A DNA stretch of 64,000 bases from Pandoraea nosoerga (GTDB taxonomy: Bacteria; Pseudomonadota; Gammaproteobacteria; Burkholderiales; Burkholderiaceae): contig NZ_CABPSC010000002.1 of assembly GCF_902459585.1 (NCBI RefSeq), forward strand, positions 186,001 through 250,000, read 5' to 3'. The first letter of the stretch is position 1; every line of letters starts with the position of its first letter. Made by a program: the position numbers and the translations under genes. The notes under the pieces are model-generated. The model was not told the origin of the DNA. It did no database searches and saw nothing but the letters and a program-made list of their open reading frames with translations. Positions 10,849-20,540 of this stretch are shown here, piece after piece.

Positions 10849-12216
10849 ATGACCGCATCTACCGCCGCCTCGCGCCCCATAGCGCCGTCCGCCCCGTGCG
10901 CCCCGTGCGCCCCGTGCGCCCCGTCAAGTGCCTCTCGCAGTTCGCCGGCCGCCACGCTCGCGACCGACGTCGCCGTGATAGGCGCCGGGCCGGCAGGGCT
11001 GATGGCGGCCGAAGTGCTGTCGGCGGCGGGCTGGCGCGTGGACGTGTTCGACGCCATGCCGTCGGTCGGCCGCAAGTTCCTGATGGCCGGCAAGGGCGGC
11101 ATGAATCTCACGCACAGCGAGGCCGCGGACGCGTTCGTGTCCCGCTACGGCAAGCGCGCCGCGGCCGTGGGGCAGTGGCTGCGCCATTTCGGCGCGGACG
11201 ATGTGCGCACGTGGGCGCATCGCCTGGGCGTCGACACCTTCGTCGGCACGTCGGGGCGCGTGTTTCCCACCGACATGAAAGCCGCGCCGTTGCTGCGCGC
11301 ATGGCTCACACGCCTGCGCGCGGGCGGCGTGCGGCTGCATGTGCGGCACCGCTGGCTCGGCTGGCTCGGCTGGCCTGAGGCCTCGCCCGCGCAGCCTGGG
11401 CCGCTTCGCTTTGCGACACCGCAGGGCGAGCGCCTGGTGCAAGCGAGGGCGGTGGTGCTGGCATTGGGCGGCGCGAGTTGGCCGCAGCTCGGCTCCGATG
11501 CGGCGTGGGTGCCCTGGTTGCGCGAGCATGGCGTCGACGTGGCGCCGTTGCGTCCGGCGAACGCCGGCTTCGAAATCGACTGGACGCCGCACATGCGCGA
11601 ACGGTTCGCCGGCCACCCGGTGAAGTCGGTCACCATGGCGCTGCCTGATGGCACTACGCGACAGGGCGAGTTCGTGATCTCCGAGCATGGCATCGAAGGC
11701 AGCCTGGTCTACGCCCTGTGCGCACCGATTCGCGACGCCATCCTCGCCGAAGGCAGCGCTCGGGTGTATCTCGATCTGTTGCCCGACTGGCCGGCGCAGC
11801 GAGTGCGCGACGAAGTGTCGCGCCCGCGCGGCTCGCGCTCCATGGCGAGCCATCTGCAAAGCCGGTTGGGGATTGCCGGGGTCAAGGCCGGGCTGCTGCG
11901 GGAATGCCTGTCTCGCGACACGTTCGACGACCCGGCCGCGCTGGCGGCGGGCATCAAGCGTTTGCCGTTGACGTTGCGACGCACGCGCCCGATCGCGGAG
12001 GTCATCAGCAGTGCAGGCGGGGTGACGCTCGAAGCGCTCGACGAGCGCTTGATGGCGCGCGCGCTGCCCGGCGTGTTCTTCGCCGGCGAGATGCTCGACT
12101 GGGAGGCCCCGACCGGCGGCTACCTGCTCACGGCGTGCTTCGCAAGCGCGTGTGTCGCGGCGCAGGGCGCCGCCGCCTATCTCGAGACCTTGCGCCAGGC
12201 GAGCGAGCGGTACTGA
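10849..12216 (+). CDS. BaiN/RdsA-type FAD/NAD(P)-dependent oxidoreductase (TIGR03862-like)
   Basis: A 455-residue flavoprotein. The FAD dinucleotide fold is TDVAVIGAGPAGLMAAEVL. It is followed by the family signature SVGRKFLMAGKGGMNLTHSE and, near the C-terminus, GGVTLEALDERLM and GEMLDWEAPTGGYLL. These mark the HI0933-like/BaiN flavoprotein family, whose role in most bacteria is unclear. The core begins near residue 42. The first 40 residues contain an APC repeat encoded by a 9-bp tandem repeat (10886-10925), so the true start could be elsewhere. No good ribosome site is visible. Confidence 0.8.
   Translation: MTASTAASRPIAPSAPCAPCAPCAPSSASRSSPAATLATDVAVIGAGPAGLMAAEVLSAAGWRVDVFDAMPSVGRKFLMAGKGGMNLTHSEAADAFVSRYGKRAAAVGQWLRHFGADDVRTWAHRLGVDTFVGTSGRVFPTDMKAAPLLRAWLTRLRAGGVRLHVRHRWLGWLGWPEASPAQPGPLRFATPQGERLVQARAVVLALGGASWPQLGSDAAWVPWLREHGVDVAPLRPANAGFEIDWTPHMRERFAGHPVKSVTMALPDGTTRQGEFVISEHGIEGSLVYALCAPIRDAILAEGSARVYLDLLPDWPAQRVRDEVSRPRGSRSMASHLQSRLGIAGVKAGLLRECLSRDTFDDPAALAAGIKRLPLTLRRTRPIAEVISSAGGVTLEALDERLMARALPGVFFAGEMLDWEAPTGGYLLTACFASACVAAQGAAAYLETLRQASERY
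10886..10925. repeat. 9-bp tandem repeat inside the flavoprotein N-terminus
   Basis: GCCCCGTGC repeats about four times, encoding Ala-Pro-Cys units ahead of the FAD-binding core. Copy number could vary without touching the enzyme domain. Confidence 0.7.
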
Positions 12217-12233
12217 AGGGGCGGTGCCCCCGG

Positions 12234-13403
12234 TCAGGACTGCGCCGGCCGCACTCCGAGGCGCCACAGCGAAGTGACTTCGGCGCGCCGCGCGGCATGC
12301 AGCGGATCGCCCGCATCGCCGGCTTTGGGATGGCGCGGACGAACGTCGTGGCGCGCCAGCACGACCAGCCCCGCCGCGTGAATCCACGAGAGCAGCGTCT
12401 CGCGCGTGCGCAATCCGAGGTGCTCGGCCAGATCAGAGAGGATCAGCCAGCCTTCGCCCGCGGGTGTGAGGTGTGCGGCGAGTCCGTTCAGAAAGCCTTT
12501 GAGCATCTGGCTGTCCGGATCGTAGATGGCGCGCTCGATGGGGGCATTGGCCTTGGCGGGCAGCCATGGCGGGTTGCAGACCACGAGCGGTGCACGGCCC
12601 TCGGGAAACAGATCGGCGTCCACGATCGTCACCGAGCGTTCGTAGCCCAGGCGCGCGATATTGTCGCGCGCGCACGCGAGCGCGCGCGGATCGCGGTCGG
12701 TACCCACGACGTGCTGCACGCCGCGACGGGCGAGCAGCGCGGCGATCACGCCCGTTCCCGTGCCAATGTCGAACGCCAGCGACTTGTCGGGCAGCGGCGC
12801 CTGGTCGACGAGATCGAGATACTCGCCGCGTACCGGCGAGAACACGCCGTACCACGGATGGATGGAGGCGCCGAGTGCCGGAATCATCACGCCTTTCTTG
12901 CGCCATTCGTGCGCACCGATCAACCCGAGCACTTCGCGCAGCGAGGCGACCGAGGGCGTCCCGTCCGGTGCGCCCCAGGCTTCGGTGCAGGCTTCGCGCA
13001 CGTCCGGCGCGCGGCGCAGCGCAATGCCGTAATCGGCCTCGAGTGCAATGAGCACCATGCCCAGAATGCGCGCGCGTTGCGCCTGCGCCATGCGGTGCTT
13101 GTGGAACGCGTCGGCCGGGCCGGCGGGGGCCGCTGCGTCCTTGCCGCCGGACTTGCGGCGCTGACGGTGAGGCGGGCGGTCCACGCGACGGGCCATGGCC
13201 TGCATCAACTGGCGAGCGTTGTGATAGTCGCCGCGATACAGCAGTGCGGTGCCGCCGCAGGCGAGGTGATAGGCGTCGTCGGCGGTGAGCGTGTCGTCGA
13301 CGACTTCGACGCGACGCGGCGGCATCACGCCGGCCTCGGAGCGCCAGCGCGCGGTGACGGGGCGACCGTCTTCGGTCCAGGCTAGCGTCGGGGTAGTGTT
13401 CAT
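12234..13403 (-). CDS. SAM-dependent methyltransferase with NPPW motif (HemK/RlmG-like)
   Basis: A 389-residue protein with an N-terminal helical part (residues 1-170) and a C-terminal Rossmann methyltransferase domain. SAM motif I is AFDIGTGTGVIAALL, the acidic loop is VVGTDRDPRALACARDN, and motif IV is VVCNPPWLPAKAN. NPPW/NPPY is typical of enzymes methylating a planar amide or amine nitrogen (glutamine N5 or base N2/N6), so a protein-glutamine or nucleic-acid target is likely. It converges on the flavoprotein gene with 17 bp between stop codons. Confidence 0.82.
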   Translation of the reverse strand: MNTTPTLAWTEDGRPVTARWRSEAGVMPPRRVEVVDDTLTADDAYHLACGGTALLYRGDYHNARQLMQAMARRVDRPPHRQRRKSGGKDAAAPAGPADAFHKHRMAQAQRARILGMVLIALEADYGIALRRAPDVREACTEAWGAPDGTPSVASLREVLGLIGAHEWRKKGVMIPALGASIHPWYGVFSPVRGEYLDLVDQAPLPDKSLAFDIGTGTGVIAALLARRGVQHVVGTDRDPRALACARDNIARLGYERSVTIVDADLFPEGRAPLVVCNPPWLPAKANAPIERAIYDPDSQMLKGFLNGLAAHLTPAGEGWLILSDLAEHLGLRTRETLLSWIHAAGLVVLARHDVRPRHPKAGDAGDPLHAARRAEVTSLWRLGVRPAQS

Positions 13404-13486
13404 GCAGCGTCTTTTTGAAAAACGTGGCGGCGCGCGGAAAAGCGTCTCGCGCGCCCGGAAGTCCGCATTATGCCTGTGTTGCCGGG

Positions 13487-15562
13487 CTATCGGCCGGAAA
13501 CCGGACGCTCCGGCCCCAGCGATGCCTCCGGTGCCTGCGGTGGCTGCGGTGCGTCCGGCTCGCCAGATCCGGTCGGCGCCCTCGGCTTGGTGGGCATGGT
13601 GGGCATGGTGGACATGATGGGCGTGGTGCGCCCGAGCGAGGCATCGCGCGGGGCGGCACCAGAGAGCAACGCGATCGCTTCTCGCAGGGCGGTGTCCAGC
13701 GCGGGTCCGATACCCGCCACGGGCGCGTCGGGCATGACCGGGACCGGTCCGCCATGGCGCAGCGCAGCGGCCAGACGCGTCAGCACGGCCGCGGCGGGAT
13801 GCACCGGCGCATCGGGATCGTCGCCATGCGCGGCGGTGTCGGTAATCGCGTTGGCCACCCGTTCGAGCGAGACGAGCGCCGGCCACCACCGTGCCGCGCG
13901 GCGGCTCACCAACGGCGGTTCGGACAGTGCCCGTTGCAGCGCGATGCGCGTGTCGTCGAGCGCCTTGTATGCGGCGCGGCGGGCGGCGAAGGTGGCGTCC
14001 GCGTCGTGCGTGCAGGCAAGCGCCGCGTAGCGGCCGAGCGCGTCGAGCGCGTTCGCCACGCGTTCATCGAGCTGACGGCGCTCCCATTTCGCCCACGGCA
14101 GATAGCCCACGAGCAGCACGATGGCGCACGCGGCCACGGCGTCGACGAAGCGCGCGATCGCAATGTCCTGGCTGCCGGGTTGCAACGCGCCCATCACGAG
14201 CATCAGGATCGGCAGCAGCAACGCGCTGAAAAGCCCGTAGTTGCGGCGCAGCGCCCACGGCAGGCAGGCCGCCAGCGGCACGAGCGACGCCAGACTCGCC
14301 ACGCCATTGCGATCGATTGCGACGACCGCCGCCGATACCGCCACGCCCACAATGCTGCCGAGACCGCTTTGCAGCGCCCGGGCAAACACGGATCCGTAGT
14401 TCGGCTTGAAGATCACCACGACGATCAGCGGCACCCAGTACGAGCGCGGCAGCGCCGTCACCGCGATGAAGATCTGCGCGACGAGCACACACAGCCCGAT
14501 GCGCACGAGATAGCGCCACACGTCGGGCCACGGCCACTTCGGCGTCCAGCGCGCATGGGCGCTCGCGCGGGACCGATGCCGCGCGAGCGCCACGAGCGGA
14601 GCCTCGGCCGCGTGAACCGCGCCGGTGAGAAGCGGCTGCGCGCGATGCAGTGCAGCGCTCAACGCCGTAGCGCCGTGTGTTTCGGCCGCGGCGGCCGCAC
14701 TGTCGACGTCGACCGGCCGGTCCCGGGCAATGCTGCGCGCCATGCCGTAGAACGCGCGCCCGAGCGGCGCCGGCACCGGCTGTCCGCTTTGCGCGAGCCC
14801 GATCACGGCGGTGGTAATCGGCTCCGCGGCAAGGATCTGGGCGGCGCGCCGCTCCAGGATGTCCCAGCCGTTGGTGGTGCTCGCGCTGGCGCTCAGCAGC
14901 GTGTCGTAAGCGGCGGCGATGGCGTTCTCGAGCGAGCGCCGCGCCAGGCGCGCCCGAGGCGTGCCGCTCGCATCGAGCACGTTGGCGAGTTGCTGGTAGA
15001 TGGCGGCCACGGCATCGCGCTCGGCCGCGCCGGGGTGCCGCAGCCAATGCACGGCCATGAGCAGCATGCTGAACAGGCCCCCCGCCGCGAGCAGCAACGG
15101 TGCGCGCCACTCCGGCGGCGGTAGCGCGAGCCCCCAGCCGACGATCAGGTACACCGCGCCTTGCAGCGTCGCGGCGGACGCCACGTTCCCGAACGTACCG
15201 AGAAAACTGAGCAAGAGAACCGCGATCTGCAGCAACACATGGGCAAGCCAGGGGTGTGCCACGCCGACGTCGTGAATCAGCATGCCCGCGTAAAAGCCGG
15301 CGCCGCCGGTGAGAATGGTGATGAGGATGGAGCGGGCCCGGGCACGATACGGACCGGTGCGGTCGCCGGTGATGGCGGGCAGCGCACCGAGCGCTACGAC
15401 AGAGGCGTCCGCGCCGTGGCCCAGCGCGGCGCCGACGGCTGTCGGCACGGCGACCGAGAGCGCTGCGTGCACGGCGTCCCAGCGCGAAAACGCCACGGGT
15501 TCGAGACGCGTCAGTCGCGACACCCATGCCACGCGGCGGCCGGGATTGGGCGTGCTCGTCAT
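13487..15562 (-). CDS. FUSC/YccC-type inner-membrane protein
   Basis: A 691-residue protein with the two-half FUSC layout. A first membrane block (residues about 25-175) contains VGAALGHGADASVVALGALP and VAHPWLAHVLLQIAVLLLSF. A cytosolic helical region follows. The second membrane block is YLVRIGLCVLVAQIFIAVTA with YWVPLIVVVIFKPNYGSVF, the diagnostic FUSC signature; a cytosolic tail ends the protein. Family members include aromatic-acid exporters (AaeB). The last 40 residues are Pro/Thr/Met-rich with short repeats (about 13590-13620). The HAD gene lies 21 bp upstream in the same direction, so the two may share a transcript. Confidence 0.85.
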   Translation of the reverse strand: MTSTPNPGRRVAWVSRLTRLEPVAFSRWDAVHAALSVAVPTAVGAALGHGADASVVALGALPAITGDRTGPYRARARSILITILTGGAGFYAGMLIHDVGVAHPWLAHVLLQIAVLLLSFLGTFGNVASAATLQGAVYLIVGWGLALPPPEWRAPLLLAAGGLFSMLLMAVHWLRHPGAAERDAVAAIYQQLANVLDASGTPRARLARRSLENAIAAAYDTLLSASASTTNGWDILERRAAQILAAEPITTAVIGLAQSGQPVPAPLGRAFYGMARSIARDRPVDVDSAAAAAETHGATALSAALHRAQPLLTGAVHAAEAPLVALARHRSRASAHARWTPKWPWPDVWRYLVRIGLCVLVAQIFIAVTALPRSYWVPLIVVVIFKPNYGSVFARALQSGLGSIVGVAVSAAVVAIDRNGVASLASLVPLAACLPWALRRNYGLFSALLLPILMLVMGALQPGSQDIAIARFVDAVAACAIVLLVGYLPWAKWERRQLDERVANALDALGRYAALACTHDADATFAARRAAYKALDDTRIALQRALSEPPLVSRRAARWWPALVSLERVANAITDTAAHGDDPDAPVHPAAAVLTRLAAALRHGGPVPVMPDAPVAGIGPALDTALREAIALLSGAAPRDASLGRTTPIMSTMPTMPTKPRAPTGSGEPDAPQPPQAPEASLGPERPVSGR

Positions 15563-15583
15563 TGGCGCATGAACGGTGAGACG

Positions 15584-16234
15584 TCAGGACGCGCTCGAGG
15601 GCGCGTCGGCATCGGTGAGCGGCATCAGCCTGCCCTCACCGCGGATCCATGCGTAGTCCGCGCGCTCGGCCATCTCCCTGTCGCCGCGGCTGTCGCCATA
15701 GACGAACAGCACGCGCGGCGGCGCGGCTCGCCACCACTCCTCGAGGCGGCGGATCTTCTCCGGTCCCCAGCAATTGGGCCGGGCGAACTCGCCGGTGAAG
15801 CGATCGTGCGCATCGAAGGCGAGTTCGGTGCTCAGCACGGCGTCAAACCCGAGCGGCGCGGCCCACAGGCGCAGGTAGAGTCCGGGCGAAGCGCTGACCA
15901 GCACGATCCGATGACCGTGCGCGCGGTGCTGGCGCAAGCGCGAGAGCATCTCCGGCCGGATCAGCGCGGGCAGATGCTGCGCCGCGAAACGTTGGGCGTC
16001 GGCTTCGAGCTGTGTGCGCGTGCGAGCGCCGAAGCAGGCGCGCAGAAAAGCGGCCTTGGCCGTGCCGCGATCGACCAGGCGCAGCGCTGCGCCGATGAGC
16101 CATGGCGACGCGCGCAACGCGCCGGCAACGAAGCGCGGCGTGCCCACCGTGGTGCGCACGAACACACGCAGGCTGTCGGTCGTGGAAATCGTCCCGTCGA
16201 AATCGAAGGCGGCGACGATGGAGGAATCGCGCAT
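15584..16234 (-). CDS. HAD-IB family phosphatase
   Basis: A 216-residue HAD hydrolase of the SerB/PGP-like IB subfamily. Motif I is AAFDFDGTIS (nucleophile Asp and general acid Asp), motif II is IVLVSASPGLYL, and motif III/IV is GPEKIRRLEEWW followed by FVYGDSRGDREMAERA with the Mg-binding Asp pair. Related proteins dephosphorylate phosphoserine or phosphatidylglycerophosphate. It sits six bases after the small protein gene at 16241-16495 and directly upstream of the FUSC gene, so the three likely form one operon. Confidence 0.85.
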   Translation of the reverse strand: MRDSSIVAAFDFDGTISTTDSLRVFVRTTVGTPRFVAGALRASPWLIGAALRLVDRGTAKAAFLRACFGARTRTQLEADAQRFAAQHLPALIRPEMLSRLRQHRAHGHRIVLVSASPGLYLRLWAAPLGFDAVLSTELAFDAHDRFTGEFARPNCWGPEKIRRLEEWWRAAPPRVLFVYGDSRGDREMAERADYAWIRGEGRLMPLTDADAPSSAS

Positions 16235-16240
16235 GCGAGA

Positions 16241-16495
16241 TCAGGTCGCGCCGATCGACGCCGCGTCGCGCGAATCGGCGAACGCCACGAGATGCGGCCG
16301 GCGCTCGCCCGCCCGGCGGCGCGCCGCCACGGCCTGCGCTCCGCGATGGAACGGCAGCACGTCGGTGCCAACGGCCTCGCGCAGACGATCGGCGCCGCAC
16401 GGATACCGTCGCTCGAACGGTCGCTCGATCATCGCGTCGGCCGCGTGCAGCGCCGCCACGGGGGAGATGGATTCGGTCGGGCTCATGCCGGGCAT
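16241..16495 (-). CDS. Small hypothetical protein coupled to the HAD phosphatase
   Basis: An 84-residue ORF with strong third-position G/C bias, like neighbouring genes, ending six bases before the HAD start codon. It reads MPGMSPTESISPVAALHAAD and then an Arg-rich segment. No domain is recognised. The spacing suggests translational coupling. The start could also be the second Met (16486). No strong ribosome site is visible, so existence rests on codon usage and position. Confidence 0.5.
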   Translation of the reverse strand: MPGMSPTESISPVAALHAADAMIERPFERRYPCGADRLREAVGTDVLPFHRGAQAVAARRRAGERRPHLVAFADSRDAASIGAT

Positions 16496-16710
16496 TCTAT
16501 ACGGTGCGCGGCGCGCGCGGCAACGCTCCTGAATCGCTGGCTTGGGCGAGGGCGCGAGGCGAACGAAGGAGAGGAGAGAGGAAGGGATGAAGTGTGCGGA
16601 GCGCGCAGTTTCCCGGAATCGCGCATACTGTGCGTCGTGCCCGCGCGAGCGGGCAGCGCAGTTTCATGTTTTCAGCGTATTCGCCTGAACCGTACTTTCC
16701 GGGAGCTACC

Positions 16711-17706
16711 GTGCAATACACGAAATTCGGCCGTACCGGCCTGAGCGTATCGCGTCTGTGTCTGGGGACGATGACCTTCGGTCTGCAGACCGAAGAAGCC
16801 GCCAGCCACGCCATCATCGACCGCGCGACCGACGCGGGCGTCAATTTCATTGACATCGCCGACGTCTACCCGCTGGGCAGCGACACGTCACTGGCCGGGC
16901 GTACCGAGGAGATCGTCGGACGCTGGCTCAAGGGCCGGCGCGAGCGCTTCATCGTGGCGACCAAGGCGTGCGGCCAGATGGGGCCCTCGCCGTGGGACAA
17001 GGGCGCGTCGCGCAAGCACCTGCTCGATGCCATCGACGCCTCGCTCCGGCGGCTCGGCACTGACTACGTCGATCTCTATCAACTGCACTCGGACGACACC
17101 GACACGCCGATCGACGAGACGCTCGAAGCGCTCGACACCATCGTGAAGTCCGGCAAGGCGCGCTACATTGGCGTGTCGAACTATCTCGCGTACCGCCTCG
17201 CGCGCGCACTCGGCCGGGCCGACGTACTGCGCGTGGCGCGCTTCGTCTCGGTGCAACCGCGCTACAACCTGCTGTTCCGCCAGATCGAACGGGAACTGCT
17301 GCCGCTCGCGAGCGAGGAGGCACTGGCGGTGATTCCGTACAACCCGCTCGCCGGCGGGCTGCTCACGGGCAAGTATCGCCACGATGCGACGCCCAGCGAA
17401 GGGCGCTTCACGGCAACCGTCGGCAAGGCCGGGGCGATGTACCAGCAGCGCTACTGGCACGAACGCGAGTTCGAGACCATCGAGACGCTCAAGGGCATTG
17501 CCAGCGAGGCGGGCGAGTCGCTCACGCGTCTTTCGCTCGCGTGGGTGCTCGCCAATCCGGTCGTGACCTCGGCGATCATCGGTGCGAGCCGCGTGGAGCA
17601 GCTCACCGAGACGCTCGGCACCATCGACTACGCGCTCGACGCAGAGCTCAAGGCGAAACTCGACGAGGCCTCGCACGCCTATCGCTGGGGAGACGCCGCG
17701 CGCTGA
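16711..17706 (+). CDS. Aldo/keto reductase
   Basis: A 331-residue NADPH-dependent (beta/alpha)8-barrel reductase. The tetrad is visible: Asp in NFIDIADVYPLG with Tyr, Lys in FIVATKACGQ, His in YQLHSDDTDTP. The cofactor-binding end is VTSAIIGASRVEQL. I chose the GTG at 16711 because GGGAG precedes it and the family core begins at once (KFGRTGLSVSRLCLGTMTFG). An upstream ATG would add a 39-residue unlike extension. The physiological carbonyl substrate is unknown. A tandem repeat and a terminator-like hairpin follow. Confidence 0.88.
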   Translation: MQYTKFGRTGLSVSRLCLGTMTFGLQTEEAASHAIIDRATDAGVNFIDIADVYPLGSDTSLAGRTEEIVGRWLKGRRERFIVATKACGQMGPSPWDKGASRKHLLDAIDASLRRLGTDYVDLYQLHSDDTDTPIDETLEALDTIVKSGKARYIGVSNYLAYRLARALGRADVLRVARFVSVQPRYNLLFRQIERELLPLASEEALAVIPYNPLAGGLLTGKYRHDATPSEGRFTATVGKAGAMYQQRYWHEREFETIETLKGIASEAGESLTRLSLAWVLANPVVTSAIIGASRVEQLTETLGTIDYALDAELKAKLDEASHAYRWGDAAR

Positions 17707-17767
17707 CGGCCCGCCGACGGCCCGCTGACGGCCCGCTGACGGCACGCTAACGGCACGCTAACGGCAA
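17702..17767. repeat. 11-bp tandem repeat, six copies, overlapping a stop codon
   Basis: Units of the type GCTGACGGCCC repeat six times with single-base changes. The aldo/keto reductase TGA (17704-17706) lies inside the first unit, so expansion or loss would not alter the protein. Confidence 0.85.
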
Positions 17768-17791
17768 CATTGCCTGCGGCAGAACCCGACC

Positions 17792-17815
17792 ACAGGCCCG
17801 CCATGCCGGGCCTGT
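17792..17815 (+). terminator. Terminator-like hairpin after the aldo/keto reductase
   Basis: ACAGGCCCG (17792-17800) pairs with CGGGCCTGT (17807-17815) around a six-base loop; ATCGTTT follows, a weak T-run. It is the best candidate for the 3' end of the aldo/keto reductase transcript. Confidence 0.45.
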
Positions 17816-18000
17816 ATCGTTTGCGCTGCGTCAAACCGCGTTTGCGTGCGCGGCGCATTGAACGCGTCGCACTGGTTTTGGTCGCTTATCGAGCGGTATA
17901 GTGAGAAGTGTCCGGTGCGCTCCGGTCGGCGCTTTGCGAGTCCGATGCGCGGGCCTCGGCGCCCGGCACCCCCGTCATTTCCAATGCGAGGCTGCTCATG

Positions 18001-18933
18001 AACAAACGCATTCTCCTGGCGACCGACGGAAGCGAGTCGTCGCGCCGCGCCTTGCGCGAGGCCGCTGCCTTTGCCTGCAGAGGCGACACGATACGCGTCA
18101 TCCATATGGTGGAAGATCCGGTCAATCTGCTGACCTCCGCGTTCAGCAAGGTAATCGACCTGGAGCAGGTCCGCCGCGACATGCAGACGGAGGGCGAGGA
18201 GCATCTGGCGCGCGCCGTGCTGTATCTGCGCGAGGAAGGGCTCGACGCCGAGGCCCATCTGCTCGACCTGCGCACGACGGGCGAGACGGTGCCCGAGGCG
18301 ATGACGCGCGAGGCCAACGAATGGTCCGCCGACATCATCATCGTCGGCACGCACGGGCGCAGCGGTGTGCGGCGCGCCATGCTGGGCAGCATCGCCGAGC
18401 AGATTCTGCGCAACGCCCAAATCCCCGTGATGCTGGTCTCCGGAGAAGCCCGTCCCCACGAGCCGCAGCGCGCCGACGGCCACTACGAACGCGTGCTCGT
18501 CGCACTGGACGACAGCGAGACGGCGCGCCGCGCATTCGACTACGCACTGGCGCTGGCGCGCACCCATACCGCGTCGCTGCGCGCGGTGCATGTGCTCGAC
18601 ATGCCCGGCCCGTTTCTCGCCGGGTTCGACCCGGAGCCGCTGCTCAACGCCGTGCGGGCGGTGGGCGATCAAGTACGGACGTGGGCGACGCACAAGATGC
18701 GCGAAGCCGGCGTTCCCGGGGAAGTGGAGATCCGCGAGATTCAGCCGATCGGGGAGGGCGTGGCCGATCAGATCGTCGCCGCCGGCAAGGACGCCGACGC
18801 CGACGTGATCGTGCTGGGCACCCACGGCCGGCGAGGGTTCCGGCGCTTCACGCTGGGCAGCGTGGCGGAGGATACGGCTCGCCACGCGGGCCGTCCGGTA
18901 TTGCTGCTGCCCGCGCTGGCGCCGTCCCCGTAA
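18001..18933 (+). CDS. Tandem-domain universal stress protein
   Basis: A 310-residue protein made of two UspA domains (about 1-150 and 160-310). Each keeps the ATP-binding signature G-x2-G-x9-G-S: GTHGRSGVRRAMLGSI in the first and GTHGRRGFRRFTLGSV in the second. It is therefore probably an ATP-binding stress protein, cytosolic. The start ATG (MNKRILLATDGSESS) is standard for the family. A TATAGT -10-like hexamer lies at 17897-17902. It stands alone between the reductase and a leftward flavoprotein. Confidence 0.9.
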   Translation, partial: NKRILLATDGSESSRRALREAAAFACRGDTIRVIHMVEDPVNLLTSAFSKVIDLEQVRRDMQTEGEEHLARAVLYLREEGLDAEAHLLDLRTTGETVPEAMTREANEWSADIIIVGTHGRSGVRRAMLGSIAEQILRNAQIPVMLVSGEARPHEPQRADGHYERVLVALDDSETARRAFDYALALARTHTASLRAVHVLDMPGPFLAGFDPEPLLNAVRAVGDQVRTWATHKMREAGVPGEVEIREIQPIGEGVADQIVAAGKDADADVIVLGTHGRRGFRRFTLGSVAEDTARHAGRPVLLLPALAPSP

Positions 18934-18940
18934 GGGGCAG

Positions 18941-19000
18941 GCGCGGTGAGGTGCGGTGAGGTGCGGTGAGGTGCGGTGAGGTGCGGTGATGTGCGGTGAG
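18941..19000. repeat. 10-bp tandem repeat, six copies
   Basis: GTGCGGTGAG repeats at 18941-19000, exact in copies two to four and six and with one change in copies one and five. It fills the gap between two convergent genes. Confidence 0.9.
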
Positions 19001-19094
19001 AGGATGGGCAATGGGGGCAATAGGGACAATGGGGCGGGGCCACGGCAAGAGCGCGAGACGGCATGACCGTGCCGCGCCCCATGCGTCGTGAGGC

Positions 19095-20354
19095 TCAGGC
19101 CGCCGGGCCCAACTCGGCGAGCAGCGTCTTGAGCGGCGTGGCGGCGTCGGCCAGACGCGCCGGGTCCACCACCGCGCGGCGTCCGACCAACTCGCGCGCC
19201 GCCATGAATTCCTGCGCGCGGTTGATGCTCGCGGCGGCCACCACGGCGCCTTCGCGCAGATAGAACAGCATGAAGACCGCCGCGCCCTGGGCGTCCGGCA
19301 GGCGACGCTCGACCACGGTGTCGTGGCCTTCCGTCATGCCGACCATCTGCATCTTGGCGTTGAACTGGTCCGACCAGAACCATGGCGCCGTGGCAACGGC
19401 CTTGGGCGCGTCGCCGTGCACGACGCTCGCGGCAACCTTGGCCATCTCGCTGGCGCTGGGCACCGATTCGAGGCGAATGCGGCGGCCAAGCGCGAGATGC
19501 TTGTGGTGCGCGCAGTCGCCCACGGCCAGAATGGCCGGATCGCTCGTTCTGGCGAATTCGTCCACGAGGATCCCATTGTCGACCGCCAGTCCGGCGGCCT
19601 GAGCGAGTTCGGTGTTCGGGATCAGGCCGATGCCCACGACAACCACGTCGGCCGGCAGGCGCTTCTCACCGGCGAGCACCGTCGTGACATGCCCGTCGGC
19701 GTCCTGCTCCAGCGCGCTCACGCCGACGCTGACCTGCACGTCGACGCCGTTCTCGCGATGCAGCGCGGCAAAGAAGCCGGCGAGCTCGGGCTCGGCCACG
19801 CGCGCGAGCAAGCGCGGCGCCGCTTCGAGCACGGTCACCGACGCGCCCGCCTTGACGGCGCTCGCCGCCACTTCCAGACCGATATATCCGCCGCCGATCA
19901 CCACCACGCGCTTGCCTTGCGCGAGGGCTTCGCGCAGGCGCTGCGCATCGGCAATGTCGCGCAGGTAATGGACGTTCGGCGCATCGCCGCCCGGCATCGG
20001 CAGACGGCGTACACGCCCGCCGAGGGCGAGCACGAGGTGGTCATAGCCGAGCGTCTGGCCGTCGTCGAACGAAACGGTGCGGGCCGTGCGGTCGATGGCC
20101 GTGGCCGTGACGCCCAGGCGCACGTCGATCTCGGCCTTCTCCCAGGCGTCCGCCGGGCGGATCAGCAGGCTCGCTTCGTCGGCCTGCCCGGCGAGAAACG
20201 CCTTCGAGAGCGGCGGGCGGCGATACGGCAGATGGGTTTCGTTGCCGGCGAGCACGATGCGGCCGGTGTAGCCGAGTTGACGCAGTGCGAGGGCGGTTTC
20301 GCCGCCGGCCTGGCCGGCGCCGAGGATGACGGTGGTGGAATTAGCTTCGGACAT
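19095..20354 (-). CDS. Ferredoxin/rubredoxin-reductase-type FAD oxidoreductase
   Basis: A 419-residue flavoprotein of the BenC/CamA (putidaredoxin reductase) fold. The FAD motif is TVILGAGQAGGETALAL, the NAD motif is RVVVIGGGYIGLEVAASAV, and the late FAD motif is DPAILAVGDCAHH. The C-terminal reductase domain contains APWFWSDQFNAKMQMVG, which is characteristic. Such enzymes pass electrons from NAD(P)H to a [2Fe-2S] ferredoxin or Rieske partner; no partner gene is next to it. The start is the ATG at 20354; no strong ribosome site is seen. Confidence 0.88.
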   Translation of the reverse strand: MSEANSTTVILGAGQAGGETALALRQLGYTGRIVLAGNETHLPYRRPPLSKAFLAGQADEASLLIRPADAWEKAEIDVRLGVTATAIDRTARTVSFDDGQTLGYDHLVLALGGRVRRLPMPGGDAPNVHYLRDIADAQRLREALAQGKRVVVIGGGYIGLEVAASAVKAGASVTVLEAAPRLLARVAEPELAGFFAALHRENGVDVQVSVGVSALEQDADGHVTTVLAGEKRLPADVVVVGIGLIPNTELAQAAGLAVDNGILVDEFARTSDPAILAVGDCAHHKHLALGRRIRLESVPSASEMAKVAASVVHGDAPKAVATAPWFWSDQFNAKMQMVGMTEGHDTVVERRLPDAQGAAVFMLFYLREGAVVAAASINRAQEFMAARELVGRRAVVDPARLADAATPLKTLLAELGPAA

Positions 20355-20540
20355 TGGCGCGAGAGTGTGTGAATTTGGCCGCCAGTGTAATGCATCGGCG
20401 CGCCGCCGGCGTCCCGGATACCGGCAAGATGGCCGCCGCGCCGACCGGCGCCGGGCGCTGGCGACGCCGCCCGGGAGCGACGCAATGCCGCGGCGCCTCG
20501 CCGATCGTCTTCAGGTCGCCTCCCGAGACCCGGGCGCGCG

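Noticed and set aside
11718-13385. Long plus-strand frame across the flavoprotein and methyltransferase genes
   Set aside because: Arg-rich, no recognisable fold, and it overlaps two well-supported genes in other frames.
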